From contig JAFGLW010000031.1 in assembly GCA_016927905.1 (NCBI GenBank), positions 1-64,000 on the forward strand: a DNA stretch of 64,000 nt. The letters run 5' to 3'. A model generated the notes under the pieces. That model searched no databases. It was not told where the DNA came from and saw only the letters and a program-made list of their open reading frames with translations. A program made the translations under genes and the position numbers. The stretch is from a candidate division CSSED10-310 bacterium (GTDB taxonomy: Bacteria; CSSED10-310; JAFGJC01). How positions within the stretch are numbered: the stretch's first letter is position 1; each line of letters starts with the position of its first letter. Below, one piece after another: positions 44,695 to 53,167 of the stretch.

Positions 44695-46380
44695 ATGAAA
44701 AAAACAGTTTTGTTCATGGTGATGCTGGCGATGCTGAGCTTCACCGGGTACGCCGCGTCGACACCGCGGATCATCAGCTGCGGTATTGATCCGGTAACCA
44801 TAACACCGGGTGGGGATTTTACCATCTACGCCGATGTTGCCGATCCGGACGGCCTGAAAGACATCCGGGAAGTCGGAATCGTATATGGAAACGACTTGAT
44901 CCTGGATCTTCCTGCCGGTTCCATCCCGGGCCGGTACGAAGTGTCGTTTACCCTGCCCGGCGACGCAGGACCGGGGCGGTACACACTGGCCATGCAGGCA
45001 CTGGACCTGAACGGATCGGAAAGTGATATCCAGTTTTTCTCCTTCGCCATCAGCGATCCCGGCGAATCTTCCCAGGTTCAGTTGACCGCGCCGGAGGATG
45101 GAACCGACGTTGAATGCAACGGTCAGACGACCTTTGCCTGGCAAGCGCCGGAAGGCGTCGAATTCCAGGCTTTCGCCTTCGGTCTGTACCTGCCGGACGG
45201 CCAGGAACTGGTGATCCCGCTCCCCGCTTTCATGACTGAATTTACGGTTCCGGGAGCACTCTGGCGGCTCCTGCCGGACGGCACCTATTTCTGGAATGTC
45301 GGAATGATCCCGGAGATGGGCTCGGAACCGATCGGGTGGAGCGAGATGTGGTCGTTCAATGTGGACTGCAACCAACCCTGGCCGACCGAGGTGTTTGGGC
45401 GGATCATCGAGATCGATCTGGAAGCACAGACGCTGGTTCTGAGCTCCCGATGGCACCACGGACCGGATTTAATCACCGTTCAGGTAACCGAAGAAACGAT
45501 CATTTACAACCAGATGGGAGAAGTTATTCCGTTCGACCAGGTGAACATCGGGGATTTCGCATTCTGCAACGGTGAATTTGTGCAGGAACTGTTCATGGCA
45601 ACCGAAATCTTCATCGAAGGGGATCCCCAACCGCCTCAGGACCATGTCTGCGGTATCGTTACGGAGATTGATGCACAGGCCAGAATCATCTATCTGAATC
45701 CCGAACTGGACGGGGATCTCATTCCGGTTCAGGTGACCGAAGACACCCTCATCATGGGCCGTTTCGGACCAATGACCTTCGAAGAAATCCAGCTGGAAAT
45801 GCTTGCCCGGGCAATCGGCGAATGGCAAGAAACAGTCTTCGTCGCCACCGAGCTGTACCTGCGGGACGGCCAGCAACCGCCGCCTCCGGGCGATCAGGTT
45901 GGCGGAATCATCGAGAACATCGACTACCAGGCTATGATGCTGTATCTGAATCCCGATGCCGCGGGAGGCGACCTGATCCCCGTCCAGGTGACCGAAGACA
46001 CCGTGATCATGCACCACGGCGAGCCATTCGCATTCGAGGATATCCAGATCGGCATGATGGCTCTGGCCATGGGTGAATGGCAGGCTGAAGTCTTCCTGGC
46101 AGCTCACTTATGCGTCAGCGAGAGCCCGCCGCCCCCGCCGCCTCCGCCGGGACACGTGGAAGGCATGATAACAGATATCGATGCAGCGGCGCAGATCCTG
46201 TATATCGGTTGCCAGCAGCAGTCCATCCCGGTCCAGGTGACACCTGCAACAATCCTGATTGGAGAACAGGGTCCGATCGAATTCGGAGATATCCAGATCG
46301 GAATGCACGCCATGGCGCACGGAATATTCGAAGGCGATGTTCTCATTGCCGACGAGATATTCGTCTTCCATCGCTGGTAA
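44695..46380 (+). CDS. Secreted four-repeat protein (DUF5666-like), sigma-54 regulated
   Basis: This 561-residue protein has a signal peptide (MKKTVLFMVMLAMLSFTGYA), an Ig-like N-terminal region (SCGIDPVTITPGGDFTIYADV) and an FN3-like part (about 125-225). Four tandem repeats of about 75 residues follow (233-308, 318-390, 402-474, 487-558). Each has the pattern Gly-x-Ile-x2-Ile-Asp, then LIPVQVTEDT, GPxxFEDIQIGM and ends GEW...VFxATEL. This resembles the DUF5666 OB-like repeat. Pro-rich spacers separate the repeats. It follows a perfect sigma-54 promoter and ends at a rho-independent terminator. Function unknown; surface or periplasmic. Confidence 0.88.
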   Translation: MKKTVLFMVMLAMLSFTGYAASTPRIISCGIDPVTITPGGDFTIYADVADPDGLKDIREVGIVYGNDLILDLPAGSIPGRYEVSFTLPGDAGPGRYTLAMQALDLNGSESDIQFFSFAISDPGESSQVQLTAPEDGTDVECNGQTTFAWQAPEGVEFQAFAFGLYLPDGQELVIPLPAFMTEFTVPGALWRLLPDGTYFWNVGMIPEMGSEPIGWSEMWSFNVDCNQPWPTEVFGRIIEIDLEAQTLVLSSRWHHGPDLITVQVTEETIIYNQMGEVIPFDQVNIGDFAFCNGEFVQELFMATEIFIEGDPQPPQDHVCGIVTEIDAQARIIYLNPELDGDLIPVQVTEDTLIMGRFGPMTFEEIQLEMLARAIGEWQETVFVATELYLRDGQQPPPPGDQVGGIIENIDYQAMMLYLNPDAAGGDLIPVQVTEDTVIMHHGEPFAFEDIQIGMMALAMGEWQAEVFLAAHLCVSESPPPPPPPPGHVEGMITDIDAAAQILYIGCQQQSIPVQVTPATILIGEQGPIEFGDIQIGMHAMAHGIFEGDVLIADEIFVFHRW

Positions 46381-46394
46381 TCCCCGGTAATTTA

Positions 46395-46433
46395 AAAAGC
46401 CCGACAGGTTTTTGCCTGTTGGGCTTTTTTTTT
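46395..46433 (+). terminator. Rho-independent terminator
   Basis: AAGCCC(G)ACAGG and CCTGTTGGGCTT pair around a short TTTTTG loop, followed by a run of nine T. It ends the transcript of the secreted repeat protein 15 bases after its stop. Confidence 0.9.
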
Positions 46434-46459
46434 GCTTGTACACGGAACGGTAGTATTTT
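46432..46459 (+). promoter_or_regulatory. Possible sigma-70 promoter of the sigma-54 activator
   Basis: TTGCTT and TATTTT are 16 bases apart, 15 bases before the GTG at 46474. Each box matches four of six consensus bases. It would make the activator itself independent of sigma-54. Confidence 0.35.
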
Positions 46460-46473
46460 CAGGGGGTTAGTCT

Positions 46474-47835
46474 GTGTCAAAACGATTCCTGGATGTTTAT
46501 TTCATTGGAACGGAAGAAAACTTAAAAAAATTGAAGGGATTCCTCCCTTCCATCCGGGAACTCCGCATCAACCACATTTCACCGGACCGGATCGGATCGT
46601 TCCTGCCTCAAACCGGCCCGGCCAGAAACCTGATTCTGTGGCCGGATTCCGCATCGATCCGGATCATGAACCGGCTGGCCCGTGAAAATGCGGAGGTGGT
46701 ACTGAAACATGACATCATCTGTGCGGGTACCGGAATTCAGGTTTCCGACGCATTCATGCTGGGACGTCTCGGCATCGACAACCTGGTGGATATCTCCCGT
46801 GACGGAGCGGATCTGACCACCCGGATAACCGACTGGTATGACCGATGGCGGTCGCTGAAAGCGCCGGCTGGATCTCCCGGATGCCTGGAAGACATCATCA
46901 TCGGCAATAGCGACGCCATCCGCAGGCTTCGTGAACTGATAATGAAAGTCGCGGAGAAGGACCGGCTGACCGTGATGTTTCGCGGTGAAACCGGATCGGG
47001 CAAGGGACTGGCGGCGCGGACGCTGCATCAGTTGAGTTCCCGCAGAGACAACGCCTATGTCGAGATCAACTGCACTGCGATTCCCGAGACCTTGATGGAA
47101 ACCGAGTTGTTCGGACATGAAAAGGGGGCATTCACGGATGCCTGCCGGAGCCGGCGGGGTATTTTCGAACTGGCCCACAGCGGATCGCTTTTCCTGGATG
47201 AGATCGGTTATCTGAAAAACGAGATGCAGGTCAAACTGCTGAAGGTTCTGGAAGACAAGCAGTTCCGCCGGATCGGATCGGAACAGCTCCAGACGGTGGA
47301 CTGCCGCATCATCACCGGCACATCGGTTGATATGGAGAAAGCCATCGGGGAGGGTCGATTCCGTTCCGACCTGTATTACCGTCTCAACGTTTTCCCCATC
47401 TGGATCCCACCGCTCCGATCACTGGACAAAGATATTCTTCTTCTGGCGGATCATTACCGTAAAATTTACGCGGTGGAACACCGGATGGACTGCCCCGGTT
47501 TCACGGCCGATGCCAGGACCAGGCTGCTTGACCATGACTGGCCCGGCAATATCCGTGAATTGAAGCATTCGATTGAACGGGCCGTGATACTGAGCGACGG
47601 GAAACCGATAACCGGGGACATGATGGATCTTCCCCGGACCGAAGACAATGAACTCCCGGCGGGAACCGGCAACGAAATCAACGTCACCGTCCCGCTGAGC
47701 GGCAAATCCATGGCGGATATCGAGGGGGAAATCATTGAAAAAATGCTGGAGAAACTGGGTGGAAATCGCAGCGAAGCGGCCCGTATTTTGAGAATTTCCA
47801 GGTCCAGGCTTCTTCGCAAGCTGAAAATCAGGTAG
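46474..47835 (+). CDS. Sigma-54-dependent transcriptional activator (AAA+, Fis-type HTH)
   Basis: This 453-residue protein starts at GTG 46474 behind AGGGGG. The AAA+ domain (about 145-390) has Walker A (GETGSGKG), the sigma-54-contact loop (ELFGHEKGAFTDA), Walker B (GSLFLDEIGYL) and the arginine finger region (RFRSDLYYRLNVFPIWIPPLR). A Fis-type helix-turn-helix ends it (GGNRSEAARILRISRSRLLRKL). The N-terminal 140 residues have no recognisable receiver, GAF or PAS motif (they contain WPDSASIRIMNRLA), so the input signal is unknown. It sits between two genes with sigma-54 promoters and is the only such activator in the window, the obvious candidate to drive them. Confidence 0.94.
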   Translation: MSKRFLDVYFIGTEENLKKLKGFLPSIRELRINHISPDRIGSFLPQTGPARNLILWPDSASIRIMNRLARENAEVVLKHDIICAGTGIQVSDAFMLGRLGIDNLVDISRDGADLTTRITDWYDRWRSLKAPAGSPGCLEDIIIGNSDAIRRLRELIMKVAEKDRLTVMFRGETGSGKGLAARTLHQLSSRRDNAYVEINCTAIPETLMETELFGHEKGAFTDACRSRRGIFELAHSGSLFLDEIGYLKNEMQVKLLKVLEDKQFRRIGSEQLQTVDCRIITGTSVDMEKAIGEGRFRSDLYYRLNVFPIWIPPLRSLDKDILLLADHYRKIYAVEHRMDCPGFTADARTRLLDHDWPGNIRELKHSIERAVILSDGKPITGDMMDLPRTEDNELPAGTGNEINVTVPLSGKSMADIEGEIIEKMLEKLGGNRSEAARILRISRSRLLRKLKIR

Positions 47836-47847
47836 GGTGCAGGTGAA

Positions 47848-47871
47848 CCGTTTCGAGTCATCTGGAAACGG
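47848..47871 (+). promoter_or_regulatory. Inverted repeat, possible activator binding site
   Basis: CCGTTTC and GAAACGG are perfect arms around 10 bases, 76 bases upstream of the sigma-54 promoter at 47947-47962 and 12 bases after the activator stop. This is the right distance for an enhancer site of the activator. No T-run follows, so a terminator is less likely. Confidence 0.45.
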
Positions 47872-47946
47872 AAATCATCATGAGCTCTGAAGGCGTCACA
47901 GGCGAATATCCCTTAATCTCAACATGTTATGTATGGGAAAGCCAGG

Positions 47947-47962
47947 TGGCACATAAATTGCT
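47947..47962 (+). promoter_or_regulatory. Sigma-54 -24/-12 promoter
   Basis: TGGCACATAAATTGCT has the full TGGCA and TTGCT elements with GG and GC exactly 10 bases apart. It lies about 75 bases upstream of the ATG at 48037. Confidence 0.78.
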
Positions 47963-48036
47963 TTTTCTAAAAGTGGAGATTTCCCGAAGACCCGTTCATC
48001 GCGAAATTTTTCCACCGGCTTAACAGGAGGCGGCCA

Positions 48037-49140
48037 ATGTGTTTCTTGAGATTCATTCTGGTTTTTTTGTTGCTTTCCGGAGGATTCCAGACCCTGGCTT
48101 CAGGAGGCCCGGCCCGGCTGGATCGAGACGGAACGCAAATGCAACCCGAATGGCGGCGAGGGGAAGAATGGACCGTATTCGTCAAAGAATATACCCGGTT
48201 CATTCCGTTCGGAGGTCCTCCCGGTCAATTCACAATCCACGATCTGGATATCGGAATGCCGGTTCTGGTCGAGGGCTGTTCCGGCTTCAATCCCCTTACA
48301 ATCACGGCACAAGAGGTATTCTTCGGTCATTTTCCTCCCAATCGACATGTCGGACACGATCCGATGATGGATGCGATCGGCGGTATCGTCACCGAAATCG
48401 ACACCCATCTGATGGAATTTCAAGTCCTGGTCCAGCCTCCGCCCGGGGGACCGATGATAGACCTGTGGATGACCGCCGAAACGGCCATTCTGGAGGCGTT
48501 CCGGTCTCTCCCCCTGTTCATCTTGAATTTTCAGGAACTGAGACCGGGCGACCCGGTGATGGTTATGGCTCACGACGACAACGGATGGCTGGTGGACGCC
48601 CTGGTCCGATCGGATGACTGGATTCCGGAATCCCAGGTCCTGTGGGGACAGCACATGCAGGTGTACGGTTTCATCGAGGAAATCATCTACCGGGATGACC
48701 GCCACGGCATTCAGCTCCGTTTTACGCAGGTTCCGCCGACATCGCAGTACCTGACGGTTCTGGGTCCTGAGGGTGGACGGCTCGAATTCCCCTGGGGATA
48801 CCTGGATTTTCCCTGCGGAGCTCTCGACCATGTCCAGGAAATCGCCGTGTCGGGTGACTTCATTTTCTGGTGGACACTTCAGAATGTCTTCCTTTTCGAA
48901 CCGCATGGTCTTGAATTCAATATGCCGGTTGAATTCGAAATCCGGTATTTCAATCTAGAGGGCATCGATCCGGAAAACGTCAATTTAACCTATTACGATG
49001 AAGATCTGGGAAAATGGCGGATCGCGACCCACATGAACCATTTCGAATCCGAACATTGTTTCCGGGGAGAAATCGATCATTTTTCCCGCTATTCCCTGTC
49101 GACGAACGGCAGGCCGTTGTATTACCTGCTTGGATTGTAA
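48037..49140 (+). CDS. Secreted protein with DUF5666-like and ZU5-like domains, sigma-54 regulated
   Basis: This 367-residue protein starts behind AGGAGG. A signal peptide (FILVFLLLSGGFQTLASGG) leads to two DUF5666-like segments (about 45-97 and 112-190, GGIVTEIDTHLMEFQV, GDPVMVMAH) similar in pattern to the repeats of the 44695-46380 protein. A ZU5-like domain follows (about 245-350: PEGGRLEFPWGYLDFPCGALDHVQEIAV; FLFEPHGLEFNMPV; VNLTYYDEDLGKWR). It lies behind a sigma-54 promoter just after the activator gene. Its stop overlaps the TPR gene start (TAATG). It probably acts in the periplasm or at the surface with its partner; function unknown. Confidence 0.85.
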   Translation: MCFLRFILVFLLLSGGFQTLASGGPARLDRDGTQMQPEWRRGEEWTVFVKEYTRFIPFGGPPGQFTIHDLDIGMPVLVEGCSGFNPLTITAQEVFFGHFPPNRHVGHDPMMDAIGGIVTEIDTHLMEFQVLVQPPPGGPMIDLWMTAETAILEAFRSLPLFILNFQELRPGDPVMVMAHDDNGWLVDALVRSDDWIPESQVLWGQHMQVYGFIEEIIYRDDRHGIQLRFTQVPPTSQYLTVLGPEGGRLEFPWGYLDFPCGALDHVQEIAVSGDFIFWWTLQNVFLFEPHGLEFNMPVEFEIRYFNLEGIDPENVNLTYYDEDLGKWRIATHMNHFESEHCFRGEIDHFSRYSLSTNGRPLYYLLGL

Positions 49141-50366
49141 TGGATCAGGATTGGCAGAATCTTCTGCATGCAGTCAATGAAGCCCGGGATCTGACTCCGG
49201 AATCAAGGCGGAAGTGTTTCCGGGATCTGGCTGTTCGTGCGGAAATTCTTCTGATCCGGATGATCGGTGGTTTTTCCGGATCGGTACCGGAAAACTTGGA
49301 AACCCGGATCGTCGCACTGATCGATTGTCTCCGCGAGCAGTGCGATCCCGGTCAGACCATCCGCCTGCTGCTCAAGACAGCTCGATGGTGTGATGAATCC
49401 GGATTGAGGAATCAGGCAGCCCGGTATTTCGAGGATGCCGGGAAAACCGCCGACCTGATCGGAGACGGGCAGTCGAGTATTCAGGCCATGGAAGAACTGG
49501 GAGATCTCTATCGGCGGACCGGCGAATTCGAGAAGGCCGCCGTATGCCAGGAACATGCCTTGAACCGGGCCCGTGAGGCCGGTTTCACGGCTCTGGAAGC
49601 ACACGCTCTCAACAATCTTGGAGTCATTGATGTGGAGCGCGGTGATATGGCCCGGGCCACGGAGAAATTCAACAAGGCGGTAACGCTTGCCGAATCAGCC
49701 GGGGAAATCCTGCTCACCGGACACCTCTATAACAATATCGGCGTCATCCTCTGTATCGCGGGAAAACCGGATGCCGCGTATGCCGAATTCAATCGTGCCC
49801 TGCCCTGCAGGGAACAATCCGGTGACCGGAAAGGATTGGCGGAGACATCCCATAACATGGGGAAAGCCCTCAAGGATACAGGTCGGTTTGCCGATGCCGA
49901 AGAACATCTTTCCAGAGCTTACCAGACGGCGCGGGAACTGGGGAACTGTCCCCTGGTCGCCGACATTCTCCTGTCCCGTGCCGATCTGATGATCAAGCTC
50001 GGAATGTACGAAATCGCCCTGAAAGCGGCCGAAACAGCGCTGAACATGCACCGGGAACACCAAGATCCCCTGGGCACCGGTGACGCATTGAGGCTGAGCA
50101 GCCTGTCTCTTTCACATCTGAAACGTTACAAAGAAGCTGCCATCCTGGCCCGGGACGCCCGTGAAATCGCCATGCAATACAACCATCCACTGGGTGTGGC
50201 GGAAGCCAGCGAAATACTCATGGATCTGGCTTTCCAAAGCGGTGACACGGATCAGGCCGAAAGCGCATTCAGGACCGCCAGGGACATTTACTTGAAACTG
50301 GACAACCGGGCGGCGGCGGACACTCTGGATCTGCGATATCAGGAATTGCGGTCCGCATCCATGTAA
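49140..50366 (+). CDS. TPR-repeat protein
   Basis: This protein of about 408 residues, started at ATG 49140, is a cytoplasmic solenoid of tetratricopeptide repeats with no signal peptide. Repeats are seen at about 120-160, 160-200, 200-240, 240-280, 280-320 and 320-400, each with the canonical Trp/Leu...Gly...Ala...Ala...Pro-like pattern (HALNNLGVIDVERGDMARATEKFNKAVTLAE). Such proteins bind partners and often act in regulation. It is translated in coupling with the sigma-54-regulated gene upstream. It overlaps the convergent Smr gene by 28 bases. Confidence 0.92.
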   Translation: MDQDWQNLLHAVNEARDLTPESRRKCFRDLAVRAEILLIRMIGGFSGSVPENLETRIVALIDCLREQCDPGQTIRLLLKTARWCDESGLRNQAARYFEDAGKTADLIGDGQSSIQAMEELGDLYRRTGEFEKAAVCQEHALNRAREAGFTALEAHALNNLGVIDVERGDMARATEKFNKAVTLAESAGEILLTGHLYNNIGVILCIAGKPDAAYAEFNRALPCREQSGDRKGLAETSHNMGKALKDTGRFADAEEHLSRAYQTARELGNCPLVADILLSRADLMIKLGMYEIALKAAETALNMHREHQDPLGTGDALRLSSLSLSHLKRYKEAAILARDAREIAMQYNHPLGVAEASEILMDLAFQSGDTDQAESAFRTARDIYLKLDNRAAADTLDLRYQELRSASM

Positions 50367-50722
50367 ACCACCGTCGCTCCCCATCCCCCTCTGTCCTCCG
50401 GCGCATCGTGATACTCCGTTACGAACGGATGCCGGTCCAGGAAAGCCCGCACGATTCTTCGCTGCACACCCGATCCTTTTCCGTGAATGATTCTGACACT
50501 GGCGAAGCCGAACCGGCAGACTTCGTCCAGATAGGCTTCCAGAACATCCCGCGTCTGGGCGGGATCGAATGTATGAAGATCAATCGAATCCTCAACGGGA
50601 ATGCGAACCGCATGCCCGTCGAACGGATCCTCAAAAAACTCCAGTCCCCGGTCATCCGGTTCACTTTCTTCGACGGGGGGTCGCGAGCGAAACAAGTCGC
50701 GAAATTTATCCATCATGCCCAT
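50339..50722 (-). CDS. Smr-domain protein
   Basis: This 127-residue protein carries a C-terminal Smr domain: the nucleic acid motifs IDLHTFDPAQT (DLHxxx) and IIHGKGSGVQRRIVRAFL (HGKG). Small Smr proteins are nucleases or DNA/RNA-binding proteins; this one lacks the MutS part. The N-terminus is acidic. It is the last gene of a run of glycosyltransferase genes but this probably reflects position, not function. Confidence 0.92.
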   Translation of the reverse strand: MGMMDKFRDLFRSRPPVEESEPDDRGLEFFEDPFDGHAVRIPVEDSIDLHTFDPAQTRDVLEAYLDEVCRFGFASVRIIHGKGSGVQRRIVRAFLDRHPFVTEYHDAPEDRGGWGATVVYMDADRNS

Positions 50723-52019
50723 GATCGATACCTTCCGTCCAGTCGAGGATTCCAGTTGCCGAGCCGGTCAGAATGGGAATCATGTACTTCCGGACAATAT
50801 GGTCCCAGCCGAAACCGGTTGCAGCCCGCTGCCTGCCCGCCCTGCCCATCCGGATTCGCAGCTTCCGGTCCCGGATCAACTGTTTCAGATATCCGGCCAG
50901 TTCAACAGGATCCCCCGGCTTGAACAAAAAACCCGTTTCGCCATTCAGCACCGTGTAACGCATCCCGCCGATCCAGGATGCCACCACCGGCAGGCCGGAC
51001 GCCATGCCCTCCAAAGGCACAATCCCGAAGGGTTCCTGCCAGATCGATGGGCAGACCACAATATCGGAGTGCCGGTACAGTTCCGGCAGCTTCTCCCCGG
51101 ACACCCACCCCGTCGATCGAATAAGGGGATCCCGGAATGATTCGCGCGAATCGGTCACAAGCGCCTGGAAATCATTCCCGATCTCCCGGTGCAATATATC
51201 AATGCTCCGGCGATACACCGACAGGCCCTTCTTGGGATCGTCCGACCGGCCCGACATCAGGATCCTTACCGGTTCACCGTGAAATCTGCCGGCATTGTCC
51301 CGGGGGAAATACCGCCGGGTATCCACGCCGCCCGGAACACAGTGAACCGGAATATTCAGCGATGCCAGGCGGGTTCGAATCATCGGCGTGTAAACAATGA
51401 TCCCCGACAGTTTCCGCAATGCCTGCCGGACCCATCCGGCATAGTTCGGTAAAAATGCCAGACCGGTCCAATATTCCAGTGCAACGGGATTCAGCCTGGG
51501 ACCGAGCAGCGTGCCCGCCATCCTGCGCAATCCGCATCTCCAGCAGGCAGCCGACTGCTCGAGCAGTGTATTCGGGCAGGTATCCCCCAGGGGATCTTCC
51601 GATTCCCAGCGGAACGTATCGGCCCGGAATAAACCCAGATAATTCAGGCAGATCATCTCGTGAGCATAGATTCGCAGAAACAGCGGGGCATCCTGGAAGG
51701 CATCGATCAGAAACGGCGCCAGAAAAAACGTGTTGGAGATCATGATCCGATCCGGCGACCATTGATCGACAGCATGCCTGATCAACCGCGGCAACGTCCT
51801 GAAATTGAACTGTTTCAAAGAAACGGAGATTGTCTCCACAGGAACGCCGGGGTCTTGTCCGATCAAACCCCCCGGCAGATTCCACCGTTTCAAATCGGGA
51901 ACAAAAATCCGGACATCGATACCGGCCGCCGTGAGATTGACGGCGGTTTCCCGGACATCCACCCAGGAGCCGCCGGTGGGCGGCCAGTGAAACGATTGAT
52001 CAATGATGGCGAGTTTCAT
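50706..52019 (-). CDS. Glycosyltransferase family 4
   Basis: This protein of about 437 residues, started at ATG 52019, has the GT-B fold. It shows a Gly-rich N-terminal segment (HWPPTGGSWVDVRETAVNL), the second-domain segment PVRILMSGRSDDPKKGLSVYRRSI, and the sugar-nucleotide site EPFGIVPLEGMASGLPVVAS. It probably adds a hexose to a growing lipid-linked chain in the cytoplasm. A Cys group (CGLRRMAG, CPNTLLEQSAACWRC) in its middle may bind zinc or be part of the acceptor site. It overlaps the neighbouring GT4 by 20 bases. Confidence 0.92.
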   Translation of the reverse strand: MKLAIIDQSFHWPPTGGSWVDVRETAVNLTAAGIDVRIFVPDLKRWNLPGGLIGQDPGVPVETISVSLKQFNFRTLPRLIRHAVDQWSPDRIMISNTFFLAPFLIDAFQDAPLFLRIYAHEMICLNYLGLFRADTFRWESEDPLGDTCPNTLLEQSAACWRCGLRRMAGTLLGPRLNPVALEYWTGLAFLPNYAGWVRQALRKLSGIIVYTPMIRTRLASLNIPVHCVPGGVDTRRYFPRDNAGRFHGEPVRILMSGRSDDPKKGLSVYRRSIDILHREIGNDFQALVTDSRESFRDPLIRSTGWVSGEKLPELYRHSDIVVCPSIWQEPFGIVPLEGMASGLPVVASWIGGMRYTVLNGETGFLFKPGDPVELAGYLKQLIRDRKLRIRMGRAGRQRAATGFGWDHIVRKYMIPILTGSATGILDWTEGIDHGHDG

Positions 52020-53142
52020 CGCGGTGAGCCGCCAGCTGACGATAGGTATCCTCCAGCCGCCTGACATGGCTGTCGGATGAAAACCTCATTTTGACCGCGC
52101 GCCATCCGGCCCGACCCATTTCATCAGCCAGCATGGGGTCGGATACCAACTGCCGGAGTCGCTCGGTGAACGCTTCGATATCTCCCCTGGGAACACAAAA
52201 TCCGGTTATTCCATATTGCAGCCATTCCCGGACGCCTCCCACATCAAACGCAACCACCGGCCGGGCAGCGCCCATCGCCTCCAGACCGGCAATGCCAAAC
52301 GGCTCCGGATAATCACTCGGAAACGCCACCACCCGGCTCCATCGATACCATTGTTCCACCTCGTCCGCTGGCAGATACCCCAGAAACTCAACATTCGTCT
52401 TCAACTGCTCGGCAAGCGCCTTCAGATGGTTGTACTCCGGGCCGTCACCGGCGATCTTGGCTGCATACGGCAGGTTCAGGCGCGAAAGAGCCTGAATAAA
52501 TCTGTCGAATCCTTTGCCGGTTACCAGTCGCCCGGCGGCGAATATCCTGGCTTCGGTTACGGGTGGCGGGGGTTTGGACCATTTCGAGTCAAAAAAATAC
52601 GGTACCACTTCGATCCGGGTTTGTTCCGGTATCAACGGTTCAATCATTTTCTTCATGTATCCGCTCATCACCCAGATCCGCTTGAATTCAGGTATCAGGT
52701 TCATCGCTTTCCGGTCGACGTGAAACCGGTACACCGAACGGCAACTGAGACCGAAGCATCCGTGCCGGAAACAGCTTCCGGATAAATACCCGGAACAGAT
52801 GGAGCCGTCATCGGCCCGGATCCGGGTGGCTGTGCAAAAAGGCCGGAACTCGTGGATGCTCTTCAAGCAAATTCCCGTTTCAAGAAGACGTTTTATCAGC
52901 CGATAATTGATGATATTATGCACGTGAATCACATCCGGCTGAAACGATGTCAATACTTTCTCCAACGCCTTGATATTCAGCCGGGTATGTTTCAGCGCTG
53001 AGAATGGATGATCACCGGGGGTATACGATTGAATGAACAGCTTGTTCCGATGTCCCCTTTTGTCCAGGAGCGGCACGAGCCGGTTAATGTATGTTTCGGT
53101 TCCTCCGCCTTCCGGGGAGTTATTGACGTGCAGGATTTTCAC
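52000..53142 (-). CDS. Glycosyltransferase family 4
   Basis: This 380-residue protein has the GT4 arrangement: MKILHVNNSPEGGGTETYINRLV at the N-terminus, ARIFAAGRLVTGKGFDRFIQAL in the second domain, and EPFGIAGLEAMGAARPVVAFDVGG at the nucleotide-sugar site. A Cys-rich insert (CTATRIRADDGSICSGYLSGSCFRHGC in parts) is near residues 105-135. It is upstream of the other GT4 with overlapping ends and divergent from the GT2 at 53168 with a gap of 25 bases. It should build an exopolysaccharide or O-antigen unit. Confidence 0.93.
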   Translation of the reverse strand: MKILHVNNSPEGGGTETYINRLVPLLDKRGHRNKLFIQSYTPGDHPFSALKHTRLNIKALEKVLTSFQPDVIHVHNIINYRLIKRLLETGICLKSIHEFRPFCTATRIRADDGSICSGYLSGSCFRHGCFGLSCRSVYRFHVDRKAMNLIPEFKRIWVMSGYMKKMIEPLIPEQTRIEVVPYFFDSKWSKPPPPVTEARIFAAGRLVTGKGFDRFIQALSRLNLPYAAKIAGDGPEYNHLKALAEQLKTNVEFLGYLPADEVEQWYRWSRVVAFPSDYPEPFGIAGLEAMGAARPVVAFDVGGVREWLQYGITGFCVPRGDIEAFTERLRQLVSDPMLADEMGRAGWRAVKMRFSSDSHVRRLEDTYRQLAAHRDETRHH

Positions 53143-53167
53143 GGTAATGTGTTAGCAATTGAATCCC

